From Notospermus geniculatus (taxonomy: Eukaryota; Nemertea; Pilidiophora; Heteronemertea; Lineidae): a stretch of 64,000 nucleotides of DNA. The notes beneath the pieces are model-generated. The model made no database searches. It saw only the letters and a list, made by a program, of their open reading frames with translations, and had not been told where the DNA came from. The stretch is taken from the NCBI GenBank assembly GCA_002633025.1, contig NMRB01000134.1, forward strand, positions 280,972-344,971, read 5' to 3'. Shown one piece after another: positions 21,273-34,235 of the stretch (position 1 is its first letter; every line of letters begins with the position of its first letter). Position numbers and translations under genes: made by a program.

Positions 21273-22330
21273 AGTCCGCTGTAGAGTTATCGTACATGTG
21301 TAGATTGTAGGGTGACCACGACAGGGGTATCTTCATGTAGACCTTCATGTAGGCCTGTACTTCACCTTTAGGACAACTTATCGTGGGCCTTGTGGGCCAA
21401 CGCAGAGGTCAGACGGTTTCACCTTACTGACTCTGCCTTCAAACGTCAGTGCCCCGTACTTCTTTTCGCGTAGGAATGACGTCATTTAAGATGGCTGCCT
21501 CCTTGTTGCACGTGGTTATGTTTACACTCACAAAACCATGTGATCAAATTCGACGAAGCTGATTGGTCCATCGATTTGGTTGCTTCTAAAACAGGAACTA
21601 TTTCTGCCGGAACGACCGAACCGAAGCACCGCCATACGTGTAATCCGTCGCAAAATAGTGCAACACAAAATAATGAACAAATGTTTAAAAATCATGGTGT
21701 GTTTGGTGTTTTGGTACACTTCTAACCTTGACAGTACGCTTATGATTTTATTAGGGTGGAAAACTGGCTGTAGATCAGTTTTTATTCATTCTGCTCATTC
21801 CGAGCAGTGATGAGGGCGTTTGAAGCCAGTGGTATAAGTGGAGCAAACCGAAAACGCGGAACGCCGTACCACTGGGCTAGCGAGTTTGTACCTGTCCATC
21901 TCGGTTACCTCCACAAATATAACGATCATCAAGTAGGAAAGGGAAAACACGTGCGTTTGATCTCATTTCTATAGAAAAGAGCGGACAAAGCACCAATCGC
22001 CGAGGTTTCTGGAATAATCCGGTTCCGTCGAAAGGAGGCAAGGCGATATCCACGACGGCTTTGATGAGACGCAGGAAATTAAATAGTTCTGTGATTTATC
22101 GCTTCCAAGCAGTTTGCCTTGAGTTCCACGTCAGACCCTGACAATAGTTATCTCAGTAATCTCTCTTCAAGCAGATGATATTCGAGGCCAAATCCTAAAA
22201 GAATTCACCATTTGTCGGGTGCTTGTCTTTTCTCACTAACAGTACTTACAGTTAATCTACTGGGATCACGATGTGTCCCATTATTCTCACACGGATTTAT
22301 GTTACTTTGGGCGTTTTCGAAGCCTGAAGC

Positions 22331-22856
22331 AAGGAATCCAACATAGATTTCCAAGCTGATTTTGCGTTGCGATTTGCTTTGCAATTGGGCACCCGATGGC
22401 CGTAGTGGACTCGCTAGACGTGATTTCCACCAATGGCGAAGATGTGGTCAATTTCAGTCGGCAATCGGTCGGCGACCGGTATCAGTTGACTTGCTTTGCA
22501 ACTCGGTTGCGTTGCAACTGAGCACCCGATGGCCGTAGTGGACTAGCTAGACGTGATTTCCACGAATGGCGAAGATGTGATCAATTTCAGGTCGGCGACA
22601 GGTGCATCAGTTCACTGCTGATTTTCTGCGTTGCAACTTGCTTTGCAACCTGCTACCTGCGATTGAATACGATCGCCAGGAACTGATACCGGTCGCCGAC
22701 CGATTGCCGACTAAATTGACCACATCTTCGCCATTGGCGGAAATCACGTCTAGCGAGTCCACTATGGCGATCGAGTGCCCAGTTGCAGCGCAACCCAGTT
22801 GCAAAGCAAGTCGCAACGCAAAATCAGCTTGAAAATCAATCACGGTGGATTCCTAG
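22331..22856. mobile_element. Foldback element with duplicated left arm
   Basis: AAGCTGATTTTGCGTTGCGA and the following ATGGCCGTAGTGGACT, GACGTGATTTCCAC and GGCGAAGATGTG words occur twice in the left arm (about 22360 and 22500) and once, inverted, on the right (22700-22835). The element is GC-rich relative to its surroundings. Confidence 0.75.
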
Positions 22857-23778
22857 CTTTTAAGGAGTATTTCACCCTTTCAGTTCTGGAATGGATGAGT
22901 ATTCTGAGATTTCAATGAGTATTTTAAGGAAATATTCCTCTCATGGTATCGACGTGGATTCGAGTTCCGTTAATGAATTCGAACGGTTCCGTTAAGGAAT
23001 TCGAACGGTCTGCAACGCACTCGGTCAGTGACCGAGTGGGTAGCAGACCGGAATCAGTGGATGCCGTCATCTCCTGCGGCGAGTCAACCACCAGGAAGAC
23101 ATCTGCTGATTTATTCCTTACACGACACCAATCATTTCGTTTCCTGACGAAACCTGGCAGACGATATCAAGCTGCGCCATAACAACAGCAATAATCGTCT
23201 GTCTCGTAAATGGTGGAACTAAACGCAGCGGTTTGAACCCGTTTGATCGGAATTTTTCCAGCCATTTGCAATTATTCATCAATTTTATTAATTTCACAGT
23301 TGTTAATAGCATCCCGCGGTAATCTACATTTTTCGCATTTTTTCGAACACATTTGATATCCCCGGCGACCAACCATGACAACCTTCTCATGGTGTCAGGT
23401 CCAGCCTTGTCTCCATACTCCACGCAGCGTTGACATTTTTTGATACTTGGACGAAGATTTTAACACTGCCGTTGACGCTAGATCGCCATCTTGAAAATCT
23501 TGACGTCATCGTCGGTGGGCTGGTCTATCACGTGATGCGAACTTCTTTTTCAAAATGGTTTTATTTGCAGAAAACAGTATTTATCTTGTCGAAAATGAAA
23601 CAGAATAACTTTATTCGCTCGCTTACCTATTTTTGTTAGTACTTTATATCCATCCACCAATGTTTGTATCACTCTATACCTTTATACACCTATCTTCAAC
23701 GATCTATATTGTAAGCGTAGAAAACGACGTGATGGGTAACCGCTTTACAAATAGAAGAATTTCTACTGTTCACTCCGC

Positions 23779-23909
23779 GATAAACGTAAACGTTACGACA
23801 ACGTTATTTTTCATACTACACATTAACCAGATTTTATACTGCATTTTCGGTACAAAAATAACGTTGTCGTTAACGTTTACGTTTATCGTTTGATTTCTAA
23901 ACCTCCCTA
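23779..23909. mobile_element. MITE, GATAAACGTAAACG family, left-truncated
   Basis: The right end (AACGTTTACGTTTATCGTTT, then CTAAACCTCCCT) is intact. The left inverted copy begins only at GATAAACGTAAACG. It matches 49799-49949. Confidence 0.75.
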
Positions 23910-24392
23910 TTATTTGCTCTTAAACATTATTTTGCGGTATTTGATGTAGTAGGCCCACAGGAGGTAACTGCACTGCCCCGCCGGAGAAAACCTGCGCCGT
24001 CAAAGGGAGTCACCCTCTGTAGGCCTACGTGAAAAAAAAGTTGCCAATGGGGATCGAATAATGAGGGGACAGGCGTTGATATTTCCATTGCGCCGCTCTG
24101 ACCTCAATTTTCTACCGTGTTTTTCTCTTCCCTCGCGGTTACGTCACGTTAATAGTAGGCCTACATGTACATCGTCTTGGTTGTGACACCCAAAATTATT
24201 CAGAATCTATTTTCTGGCGGAAATTAAGCATCCTTATGACTTCGGGTTATATCAGCTGCCTAGAAGTATCGTATGGGCTCTTTTCTATCACATTCCCATC
24301 AAATTATAATATGATGTACCAGGGGAGAATGTTATGGGAATGCAAGTCTGCCTATGTAATACCCGATACAATCAAAAAAGTCATGGTCTCCA

Positions 24393-25092
24393 TAGCCATA
24401 TGGCAAGCCGTTTGTTCATTTAATCAAATAAACCGTTTTTTAAAAAAACTGTTTTTTTATTAAAAAACTAGGTTTCTTTTACTCCATTGCAAAGAATCCT
24501 GTTTTTTTTAAAAAACTTGGTTTTTTAGCCAACTGTTTATTTATTACAAAAATCCTAGTTTTTTTATACCTGAGTGGAAAAACTTGTTTTTAAAAAAACT
24601 GTTTTTTTAAAAAAAACTGTTTTTCTTTAAAAATAAACTTGGCTTTTTAAAAAGAAACCTACTTTTTTTAAAATAAAGTTGGTTTATCTTTGATACAACT
24701 CGCCATTTTGTCCAATAAAAGGAAAAAACATTTTTTTGCAAGCCGTTTGTTCATTTAATCAAATAAACCTGTTTTTTTCAAAAAAAACAGGTTTTTAATA
24801 AAAATAAACTTGTGTTTTTTTTAAAACCTGGTTTTAAACCCCCCCCCAACTTTTTAAAAAAGAAACTTGTTTTTCAAAAGAAAAAACTACTTTTTAAAAA
24901 TAGTTTCTTTTCTGCAAAATGGAAAAGAATGGTTTTTTTTTCAAAAAAAAGTTTCTTTTAAAAAAATTTGTTTTTTTCCAGATTCTGTAAAAAACCAAGG
25001 TTTTTTTCAAAATAAACCTAGCTTTTAAATAAAAAAACAGTTTAAAAACAGGCTTATTTGATTAAATGAACAAATGGCTTGCCATATAGCCA
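24393..25092. mobile_element. Foldback with alternating poly-A/poly-T interior
   Basis: The element 24399-25086 starts TATGGCAAGCCGTTTGTTCA and ends with the near complement. TAGCCA lies on both sides (24393-24398 and 25087-25092), a likely 6-bp target duplication. Between the ends are some 600 bases of T-runs and A-runs separated by CTTG/CTGG-like words, so every neighbouring pair can form a hairpin. An internal extra copy of the terminal repeat starts near 24738. Confidence 0.75.
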
Positions 25093-25371
25093 CATACTAC
25101 ATTGTATCCTACATACTACATTGTATATCCTATGTATTACATGTAAATCCTCGTTGAACAATAAAACTGGACTTAGACTCCTGTCGGAATGGTTTTCACT
25201 CAGAACAATACATGTATATAACCAATTCACCAACGTACACGTACATCCGTTTATAAGGCAAAAGACAGGATTGAACTTTGTACATGTATACTTCCACCAC
25301 GAGATCTCGCGACGTCTACGAGATCGTGAATGTCAAGGTCACACGGTTCGCATCGTCACTACGACGTACAT

Positions 25372-25482
25372 CAGGGCCCATATTCATAAATCAATTAAAG
25401 TGTGACACTTTATATCCTTTGTTCAACACAAAAGATAAGTATCTCACTTTGACATAAGTATGTTTATGAATATGGACCCTGG
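25372..25482. mobile_element. Short MITE (CAGGGCCCATATTCATAAA ends)
   Basis: CAGGGCCCATATTCATAAA at the left is complementary to TTTATGAATATGGACCCTG at the right. It has 111 bases and no coding capacity. Confidence 0.8.
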
Positions 25483-25694
25483 GGATCTGAGCACATTAAT
25501 TTCCACACCTGCCAGGTAATAACCTTAAAGTGCAGGCAGTAACACGACATTTTTGACCCAAGATAATTAGGAATCAACGAGGAAGCCCTAGAAGTACCTG
25601 GAAGTCTCCTTGTAAGGATATCGGTGTAATGTGCCGCGGTTTCCGTTTCTCGTGTTTCCCTCAATTGAGAGGTTAGGAAAGATAAACGTAAACG

Positions 25695-27005
25695 GTGTCG
25701 TCCCTATGTGTCCCGGGTTCTATGCGTCCCGGGTCCTTTCCGTCCCGGGTTCTATGCGTCCCTAAAGACAGTTATTTTTATAGAGGGTTCTATGTGTCCC
25801 TAAAGGAGTTATTTGTATGCAGGGTTCTATGTGTCCCGGGTTCTATGTGTCCCCGGCTCCATGTGTCTGCCTCAGTTATGATTAGCCTTATGATCGCCAT
25901 TTCATTCTCAAGTGGAGTCGACAAACTCATATTTTAATCATCATGGATAAAAAATAAAATAGCTAAAATAAAATAATCAGCGTTAGCATAAAAAGAGCTT
26001 AGAGCACAAAGGGCACATGTCCATTTTTTCCACTATTCGTGATATCAGCAGAAAGCCTGAAGAGCCCTCTATTGCCTTGACGTGGAATTATCCCTCTATT
26101 AGCATTCCAAAGAGCAGAAAATAAGGTTTAAAAAAATTTAGGGCACAACGGGCACAAGTCAGCACCATCGTCAAAAGGGCCGCCAACCTTTTATCTACGC
26201 CACTATTCATGATATTTGATGTTTTTTTTATCTTCTGGGATCCACGAACTGCTGTTCCCCCATTCAAATGTCGTATTTATGTTAATATTTAGGCTCTAAT
26301 TTGAAATCAAAAATCATTTTGTGCAAAAAGGGCACAACGCACATGAAATCTTTTGATCCACTTTTCTCAAAAGTTAAAAAATGGAGATATGTGCTTTGTC
26401 CTCTAAGCTCTTCATAAGTGAACAATATTTGTGAGCATTAGGGGGCTTCCAAATTTCCGCATTTAATGATGTTTCCACCGTTATACATGTAATATGTATC
26501 AAAATTCATAATAATTTTGTCCATTGACTTTTTACCAGTTTTTTTTCTTCAGCACTGTATCTCCGGCATTTTGGAAGATTAATTAATTTTACAAAAAAAC
26601 ACGTAATTGTTGGTATGTAGCCTATTGAACATGAGTAATTTGTGGGTAGACGGGCCGTGAAACCTTTGCTTTCCATCGTAGAAGTTCTACAAATCAATGC
26701 TAACGCTTATTTATTTTAGTTAATACGTACTTCATCAATGATGACTAAAATATGATTTCGTCGACTCCACTTGAGAATAAAATGGCGACAAGGCCAATCA
26801 TAACTGAGACAGACACATGGTAACGGGGACACATAGAACCCGGGACACATAGAACCCTGCATACAAATAACTGCTTTAGGGACGCATAGAACCCGGGACA
26901 CAAAGAACCCGGGACGCATAGAACCCGGGACGCAAAGAACCCGGGACGCATAGAACCCGGGACGCAAAGAACCTGGGACACATAGAACCCGGGACACATA
27001 GGTAC
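25695..27005. mobile_element. Foldback element whose arms are 16-bp tandem repeats
   Basis: The left arm 25705-25860 repeats GGGTTCTATGTGTCCC (variants GCGTCCC). The right arm 26820-27003 is the inverse. The inner flanks (CAAGTGGAGTCGAC, and CAGCGTTAGCAT against ATGCTAACGC) are also mirrored, giving a 1.3-kb unit with an unrelated 700-base core. Variable tandem arrays inside inverted arms are typical of FB/Galileo-like foldback elements. No transposase is seen. Confidence 0.8.
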
Positions 27006-29221
27006 GCTCCCAACGTAAACGATACAACAATGACGTCACATGGCATTCAAATTCTACCGTACGGGACAGACTTATGAATCGAGTGTGACGTCATCGGTCC
27101 CATGTTTTCGCATTCGCTGCGAACTACTCATAAAAGAAGCCGACCTCGGATTGCTCGTAAAATATCGAGAGCCGATTCACCGCAACACTGGCTTTCAGTA
27201 CGTAGATTTAGCCGCGGCACCTAAAATCATTTTGCAAAAAACGTCACTCCCATAATTGCAAAACGACCAAGTTATCAGAAAATCAGCGAGGCCGAGGGCA
27301 CAATCAAAAAGACAGTAACCGGCTTAACAAGGTTTAAGTGGCTTAATTTTGATGTCATCTCTCCATCCTCGACTAATGATGCTAATTCCCCGCCGATTCG
27401 TCGGGTGAAAGTACGGGGAGAGTCAAATACTCGGCGGATCAAAAGCACACAAACGGTCTGGCAGGCTAGAGTTCTAAGATAACATGTTGTCACTTCGACC
27501 CTGTTGTTTGAAGAAGAGCGGGATTTCAGAATTAGGTTTAAGAAGTTTCAACCTGACGAGATTGCAACTGGCACTGAAAGGGTCTTAACGGGAAGCAAGT
27601 GTCATTGACAATTTTCTCATAAGAGACACCATATGCGATCTGGTATGAAACATTTACCCTTATTACTCTCAATATTTGGTTGGAAATTTGTCGTGGCACA
27701 TTGCTTTCGCGGTGATTGTGTTATGACGCCTGGTATCATGGTAACTGTCATCCGAAACAGAAATGCTCTGGGCTAGGGCAAATAGATTGTATGAGACGTT
27801 CAACGGGAGACGAACATTGTAAGATGTTGAAGACAGCGCATTTGCTTCAAAGGCGAGACAAAGCCCAATCGTCTTCGACTCGGAAGCTTTCGGCAATCTT
27901 CGAGCCGCCATTGAAAGCACCTCAGGGACGGATCCAGGATTTCGGGAAAGAGGGGGCGCACTGTGCTAGAAACATTGAAATCTGCGGTGAATTTCAATGA
28001 TTTGCTAAAAATTTCAGAATTTCACGGTCGATTTTACAGATTTGTGGGCCGAAAGGGGGCGTGCGGCGGGTGCGCCCCCTTGGATCACCGCTTGAAAGTA
28101 TCGTGTTTTAAGAAAACAATGTCTTTCGTCGTCAAAGCTTTATAAAGCTTGGAATATCTCCATGCATAAGAAAAGTACACTGAACATTTCTTCTGCAAAG
28201 AGTTCTAAGGTTCTTTTTCTTAAGTATCAACTTGAGGTTCTTCGTAAAACTAAAAATCCCTCCTGATACATACCGGATGGGGAGAATGAGGGGGGATCGT
28301 GGGCGCCGTAGGGGACTGGCGCACCCACTCCCTTTATCAAATAACTCTTTGATATCAGTGATCTTATGTACGTGAGCACCAAACAACCGCATGATTGCAG
28401 GAACCAGGAAGGAAAAGACAAAAAAAAACATGCTCCTGCATCCGAAATGCCAGGAAATTACTAGTCACGATATCCGCAAACGGGGAGGACTTCCGGCCCG
28501 TTGTTTTGGCCCACTTTGGTTTACGGCCCCTTTTTTTATTCGACAAGAGGTCTTCGAGACGCAAGACTGAAGTTTCTCATTATTGCCTTTTTTCAACTCT
28601 TTTTACATCTCAGTAATTTGTTTTGCTCGTGAGCACCCAGCAATCACACGATTGCAGGAACCAGGAAGGAAAGACAGAAAAGATTCTGGCCATTTGCCAG
28701 TGGTTCATGGTCACTTTTTTTGTAAGACTTGGTGGGAAAAAGTCTTTGAGAGACTTGAGACCGAAGTTTTTCGCAAGTTGCGACAGAACGAGTGCCTGTG
28801 GCAGAGAAAAGAAGTTTTGGCTACGTTTCTTTATTTCTTAAGCTTTAGGGATTCGAGGGTATCAGATAAACCTCTTGCGGATCAAAAAGCGGTAGGTCCA
28901 TAAAAGTTCAGATTTTTTCTCAGCATCCAACACGGATCGTATATCCGTTCAAAAAAGATACATTTTAAATGTACCTTTAGCAGAAAGTGTCCTTAAGCGC
29001 TCCTCTTGAACTCTTTGTCTGGCTCTCAGACGGGGGTGTCTAAAATTTGTTGAGTGTCGTGATATCTTGAGTACCCTTTCCAGAAAAGTATCGTAGATTA
29101 GCATTTTAGGAGTGGGCTTTTGACATTTGCTAGTTTAAAAGTAAGCATTTACAATTCTCTTCTTTTTCGCCGCACGACATTTCTAGAGAATTTCCAGTCC
29201 TGTTTTCAAATGCCTTACCTG

Positions 29222-29334
29222 GCCTAAGGATCAGTCTAATAAACCATGCGTTACCTGGCCTAAGGATCAGTCTAATAAACCATGCCTTACATGGCCTAAG
29301 GATCAGTTTAATAAACCATGCCTTACCTGGCCTA
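29222..29334 (+). repeat. 36-bp tandem repeat, about 3 copies
   Basis: The unit CCTTACCTGGCCTAAGGATC continuing AGTCTAATAAACCATG repeats with single-base variants. A last partial unit is split by the element at 29336-29746 and resumes at 29747. Confidence 0.85.
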
Positions 29335-29749
29335 AAGCTAAGCGCACATGTCCGACAAAAAGCCTTCCGAAATGTATACGTTTACCGGATCCGTTATCGG
29401 ATTGAAATGGGACACATTGATTGACACTTGCCACCGCACATGGCCGTTATTATCATCCGGAACGAATTGATTAACGTATGCGATATCGGACGATTGAAAC
29501 ATGTTCCATTCATCCGTCAAAACTAACTGTTGCCGTCCGGTATTCGGAAGGAATTCCTTTATAATGACGTAATTTTGGGATAACCCTTCGATTTTCCCAT
29601 GGAAGGAAAAACTGACATCCGTCGGTGCTGCGAATTTTATCGCATACATGTGCGCGGTGTTGCCGTGCGTTAAAGTGCATCCGGTGAACGGATCCGATAA
29701 ACGTACACATTTCGGAAGGCTTTTTGTCGGACATGTGCGCTTAGCTTAA
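29333..29749 (-). mobile_element. TAA-flanked Harbinger-type MITE with a long open frame
   Basis: The element 29336-29746 starts AGCTAAGCGCACATGTCCGA and ends with its complement, with about 55-base terminal inverted repeats. TAA duplications at 29333-29335 and 29747-29749 rebuild GGCCTAAGGATCAG of the tandem repeat when the element is removed. On the minus strand a frame of over 120 codons is open through the element to a stop in the terminal repeat (29338-29340). The peptide is protein-like in composition but I do not recognise it. Confidence 0.85.
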
Positions 29750-29769
29750 GGATCAGTCTAAAAACCGCG

Positions 29770-29820
29770 TGCGTGCGTGCGTGCGTGCGTGCGTGTGTGT
29801 GCGTGCGTGCGTGCGTGTGT
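29770..29820. repeat. GTGC/GT microsatellite
   Basis: A perfect GCGT run is interrupted by two GTGTGT patches. Confidence 0.9.
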
Positions 29821-30763
29821 GGTTTCCTTATTATCATGTCGTCATTCCCGTTCACAACACTCACCAATCGAGTAGCTGGATTTGGATGGTGTATCCAGGG
29901 CTTTAATCACAAACGTAATGCCCTGGAGACGAGGTTGTTTCATTAGGTGCCTTCTTTCACCACCAGGAATATAAACATGAGCTTGACCTTTAAAAAAACA
30001 TACCTACTTTTTCCAAACGCCTTTCCTTTTGTCATGATCCACATGATGAAAAAAAAACACCCAGACTGCAGTCATCGAATCAACAAAAAGACAATCAGTG
30101 TTCCCTAAACCAATCAGAGACTTCCAAATCATAAGATTTCCTGTCACGTAGTTGTTGGCAGACGTCACGTCCAATCAGGATGACGTTGATAACCAACTAC
30201 AAAGGAGACTCTCATTTAGAGCAACTTTCGTGTATAAAAAGCAAAGGCTGTTGTTGTTTCAGTCGTTAGACATAGAACTCTTGACAAGTGCCAGCTTTGC
30301 CGGGATATCAGGATGTCTATTGCAGGGCTAATCCCTTTCACATATAACGATCTCAACTAGGAACAGCAAAGCTTATGGTGTGCTGAAATGTTCCCTGATA
30401 TCTCCTCGAAGAACGGGAAATCGACAACGATTAATCCCTTTGAAATTGACAAAAGTTAGTTCTCATCATCTGTTGCGTATCAGAATAAATCCGTCTAAAG
30501 CGCGGACTTTGGTTGATGCTACTTGACCCAAGTTATCTCCTCGGAGAAACTCCTCTGAAACTTTTTTATACGCCTGTCACTTGAAACTACTAAGCTCTCA
30601 CAAAAAAGGATTTCCCCGTCGCAACTTTTCGTCGTAATCGTAAGCAGCATACTTTTTCGAGGCCGATTTATAGAAGGTTTTATCACTGGCAGAGAATACA
30701 GAAAAACCCCTATTTATTTTTTTGTCGCCCTGAATGAACTTGACAAGTAGTCAGCACCGTGGT

Positions 30764-30888
30764 ATTGGGTGATATGAATAAAAGCTAGCAAATGCTTTTA
30801 CTTCAGATTTGTACAGCATCAGATAGTGGATATGTACTGCAAAATCCAAGTAAAAGCATTTTGATAGTCTTTGTTCATATCACCCAAT
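30764..30888. mobile_element. MITE (ATTGGGTGATATGAA ends)
   Basis: The ends ATTGGGTGATATGAA..AAA are complementary. The interior words AGCAAATGCTTTTACTTCAG place it with the elements at 6548-6731, 42700-42799 and 62486-62595. Confidence 0.8.
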
Positions 30889-30951
30889 GTCACATTTCAG
30901 GTAGAAGAGAAAAAATATTCAGCATCGGGTAAATGTATTGATTTTTGTAAG

Positions 30952-31660
30952 CGATGAATGGTTTCAAGTTGTCAGCCAGGGTGATGTATTGTTCTTTTAA
31001 AAGGTTGATGTATTGTTAGAGATTAATGATTTCAAGTTGTCAGCCAGGGTGATGTATTATTCTTTCTTACAAGCAAGGTTGATGTACTGTTAGAGATGGA
31101 TGATTTCAAGATGTCAGCCAGGGTGATGTATTGTTTTTTGTTACAAGCAAGGTTGATGTGTTGTTAGAGATGGGTGATTTCAAGTTGTCAGCCAGGGTGA
31201 TGTATTATTCTTTCTTACTAGCAAGGTTGATGTATTGTTAGAGATGGATGATTTCAAGTTGTCAGCCAGGGTGACGTGTTGTTCTTTTTAGATTGATGTA
31301 TTGTTAGAGATGTATGATTTCAAGTTGTCAGCCAGGGTGATGTATTGTTCTTTTTAGATTGATGTATTGTTAGAGATGGATGATTTCAAGTTGTCAGCCA
31401 GGGTGATGTATTGTTATTTTTAGATTGATGTATTGTTAGAGATGGATGATTTCAAGTTGTCAGCCAGGGTGATGTATTGTTATTTTTAAAGTTGTCAGCC
31501 AGGGTGATGTATTGTTCTTTTTAGATTGATGTATTGTTAGAGATGGATGATTTCAAGTTGTCAGCCAAGGTGATGTAAATGTATTGTTAGAGATGAATGA
31601 TTTCAAGTTGTCAGCGCGGATGATGCACATGTATGGTTAGAAACGAATGACTTCAACCTG
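30952..31660 (+). repeat. Minisatellite with 66- and 74-base units
   Basis: About ten units contain GATTTCAAGTTGTCAGCCAG followed by GGTGATGTATTGTT and a variable linker. Early units carry a longer linker (TTACAAGCAAGG), later ones TTTTTAGA. The last two units decay before a C run at 31674-31684. Confidence 0.85.
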
Positions 31661-32400
31661 TCAGCACGGTTACCCCCCCCCCCCGCTGTACATCAATTTT
31701 TCCCCCGTCCGTAGAGTTATTCGTACTCAATCCTCGATGCAATATAACACACAACATTCATGTGTCGTATTTGATCTGACTTTTTCTCCTCCATAGTATG
31801 AAATATCCATGTGACATCCCCGTCAATATTCACTAAGCTGGACTAGCCAGGGTAATAATATCAGCAAAAATGACAGTAAAAAGCTTATTTGCAGATGGTA
31901 TTTTGGCTCGCAGTCATGTGGAATGCCATCAATGGGTAATCCCACTACCGTGTGTGAAAAACCTACAGGCGTCAGTTGATCTGAAGACTCTTTCGAGGAC
32001 CGGGAAAATGTAATCTAGCCAAAACTAAATTCTAATCGAACGGAGATAATAATGAAATGGAAACTGGTCATGGGCGCCGTACACGGTCAGACAATTAATG
32101 CCCGTATTCAAATATGCTAAAGAAAGGCATTCGTTTTCTCACTGCACGGCAGCAACAAGCAACAAACAGCAAACAATAAGGATTGTACCGTGAACGGTCA
32201 AAAGCAACTGGTCTTGCTTACGACGAGCAAAGAGTATGAATTTCTAAAAGTCGTATGAAAAATTTGACCGTTTTCGACCGGCTTAATACGATTTTGTGGA
32301 AATTCATATTCAAGGGTAAAATTTCTCATATGAAGTTTTGGAAATTCATAGTCAGGGTCAATAGCGCTTATGTGCGTTTTCCCCAATGAATAATAGTAGA

Positions 32401-33827
32401 GCGGTTAAGGGTTGATTTTCACCAGAATCTTTCACTTCTTCAAGAAAGCATGAAACTCCCCACATGGGTACTTTGATACCTAAGGATCATGAAAAAAAAT
32501 GGACCCCAAAAATTTGCGCCCCCTGGTGGCCGCCATATTGGTTTTAAATATGGCCGCCAAAATAGCCATTTTTTGGCAATATCTCAGGGCCTATTGCTCA
32601 TAGCACTGAAAATAAAGTGTCTTTACCCATGTTTTGGATATCGGGGAACAACATGGGACCCCCAAAATTTATGTCAGATGGACGCCATGTTGGATTTCAA
32701 GATGGCCGCCATGTGTCAGGCTCCATTTTTTAACTCGTGACTCCAGTTAAGTGTGAAATGGGCGAAATCAGAGTCCCGTGGGATTTTTGGTATGAAATTT
32801 GCCAAACTATCTAGATTGATAGAGAATGGCTTCCTGTACATGACAAACTTTGCCGGCACTTCAGGAAATTCTTTTGACGGAAGTTACGGTCAATTGAATT
32901 TTTGGAACTGACTTTACCATTGGACCTAAGAACTGAGCTTTGTACAGGAGAATGGGACCCGATGTACAGCTAACTTTTGAAAGGTTGGATTTACACCCCA
33001 TAAATGTATTACCAACAGATAGAAACATGGTACCTCAGAAGCAAATAAGCATGTTGTTATTTGTTTTCAATAGTTATGTAATAAGTAATGACGTTTTTCA
33101 TGTAAATTAACAGAAAAATGGGTCAAAATCCATAAAAACGCTGTTTCCAATTACGTATATAGTTAAAACCTACACCAAACATGCTTATTTGATTGAGAGA
33201 TCCCATGTTTCTATCTGTTGGTAATACATTTATAGGGTGTAAATCCAACCTTTTAAAAGTTAGCTGTACATCGGGTCCCATTCTCCTGTACAAAGCTCAG
33301 TTGTTGGGTCCAATGATGAAGTCAGTTCCAAAAATTCAATTGGCCGTAACTTCCGTCAAAAGAATTTCCGGAAGTGCCGGCAAAGTTTGTCATGTACAGG
33401 AAGCCATTCTCTATCAATCTAGGTAGTTTGGCAAATTTCATACCAAAAATCCCACGGGACTCTTTATTTTGCCCTTTTCACACCTGACTGGAGAAACAAG
33501 TTAAAAAATGGAGCCTGACACATGGCGGCCATCTTGAAATCCAACATGGCGTCCATCCGACATAAATTTTGGGGGTTCCATGTTGTTCCCCGATATCCAA
33601 AACATGGGTAAAGATACTTTATTTTCAGTGGTATATGCAATAGGCCCTGAGATATTGCCAAAAATGGCTATTTTGGCGGCCATATTTAAAACCAATATGG
33701 CGGCCACCAGGGGGCGCGAATTTTTGGGGTCCATTTTTTTTCATGATCCTTAGGTATCAAACTACCAATGTGGGGACTTTCATGCTTTCTTGATGAAGTG
33801 AAAGGTTTTTACCCCTAACCGCTGTAC
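32401..33827. mobile_element. 1.4-kb palindromic element
   Basis: Arms of about 650 bases are mirrored around 33105, starting at GCGGTTAAGG/CCCTAACCGC. Words such as GGTGGCCGCCATATTGGTTT and TTTGCCGGCACTTC occur on both arms. No transposase is visible. The arms diverge only slightly, so the transcript can form a long duplex. Confidence 0.85.
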
Positions 33828-34235
33828 TGTAAGCCTTTTTCAGCATATTCTGAGAAACCTTTACCCGTTTACGACGACTTTATCTTCTAGCAATAGGAGC
33901 AGTCAGCCACGCTTATTGCCAAAAGATGGCAGCAACGTTCTAGCGGACCAATACAAAAGAAAATTCTCTTGATTGGTGCTCAATCAAGCACGAATGAGTC
34001 CGCTAGGCATTGAATTGGGCCGTAGTGACACCTATTGGCCAACTGACTGCGCATGCGGCTCTTATTGGGGTGAGTGGAGGTGAACGAGGGAGATTGAAGA
34101 CAAATTATTTTCTCCAGGAATTACAAGTAGTAACAATATCCGTTTTGTCACGCGGATCCGTTCTATCGTGATCTAATGTAGATAATCAAATTGGCAAATC
34201 TAATGCCGTTCGGCTTCGTGTCTGGCTTTAATTAT

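Noticed and set aside
29222-29334. CRISPR-like spaced repeats
   Set aside because: Units are contiguous 36-mers with no spacers, in an animal genome.
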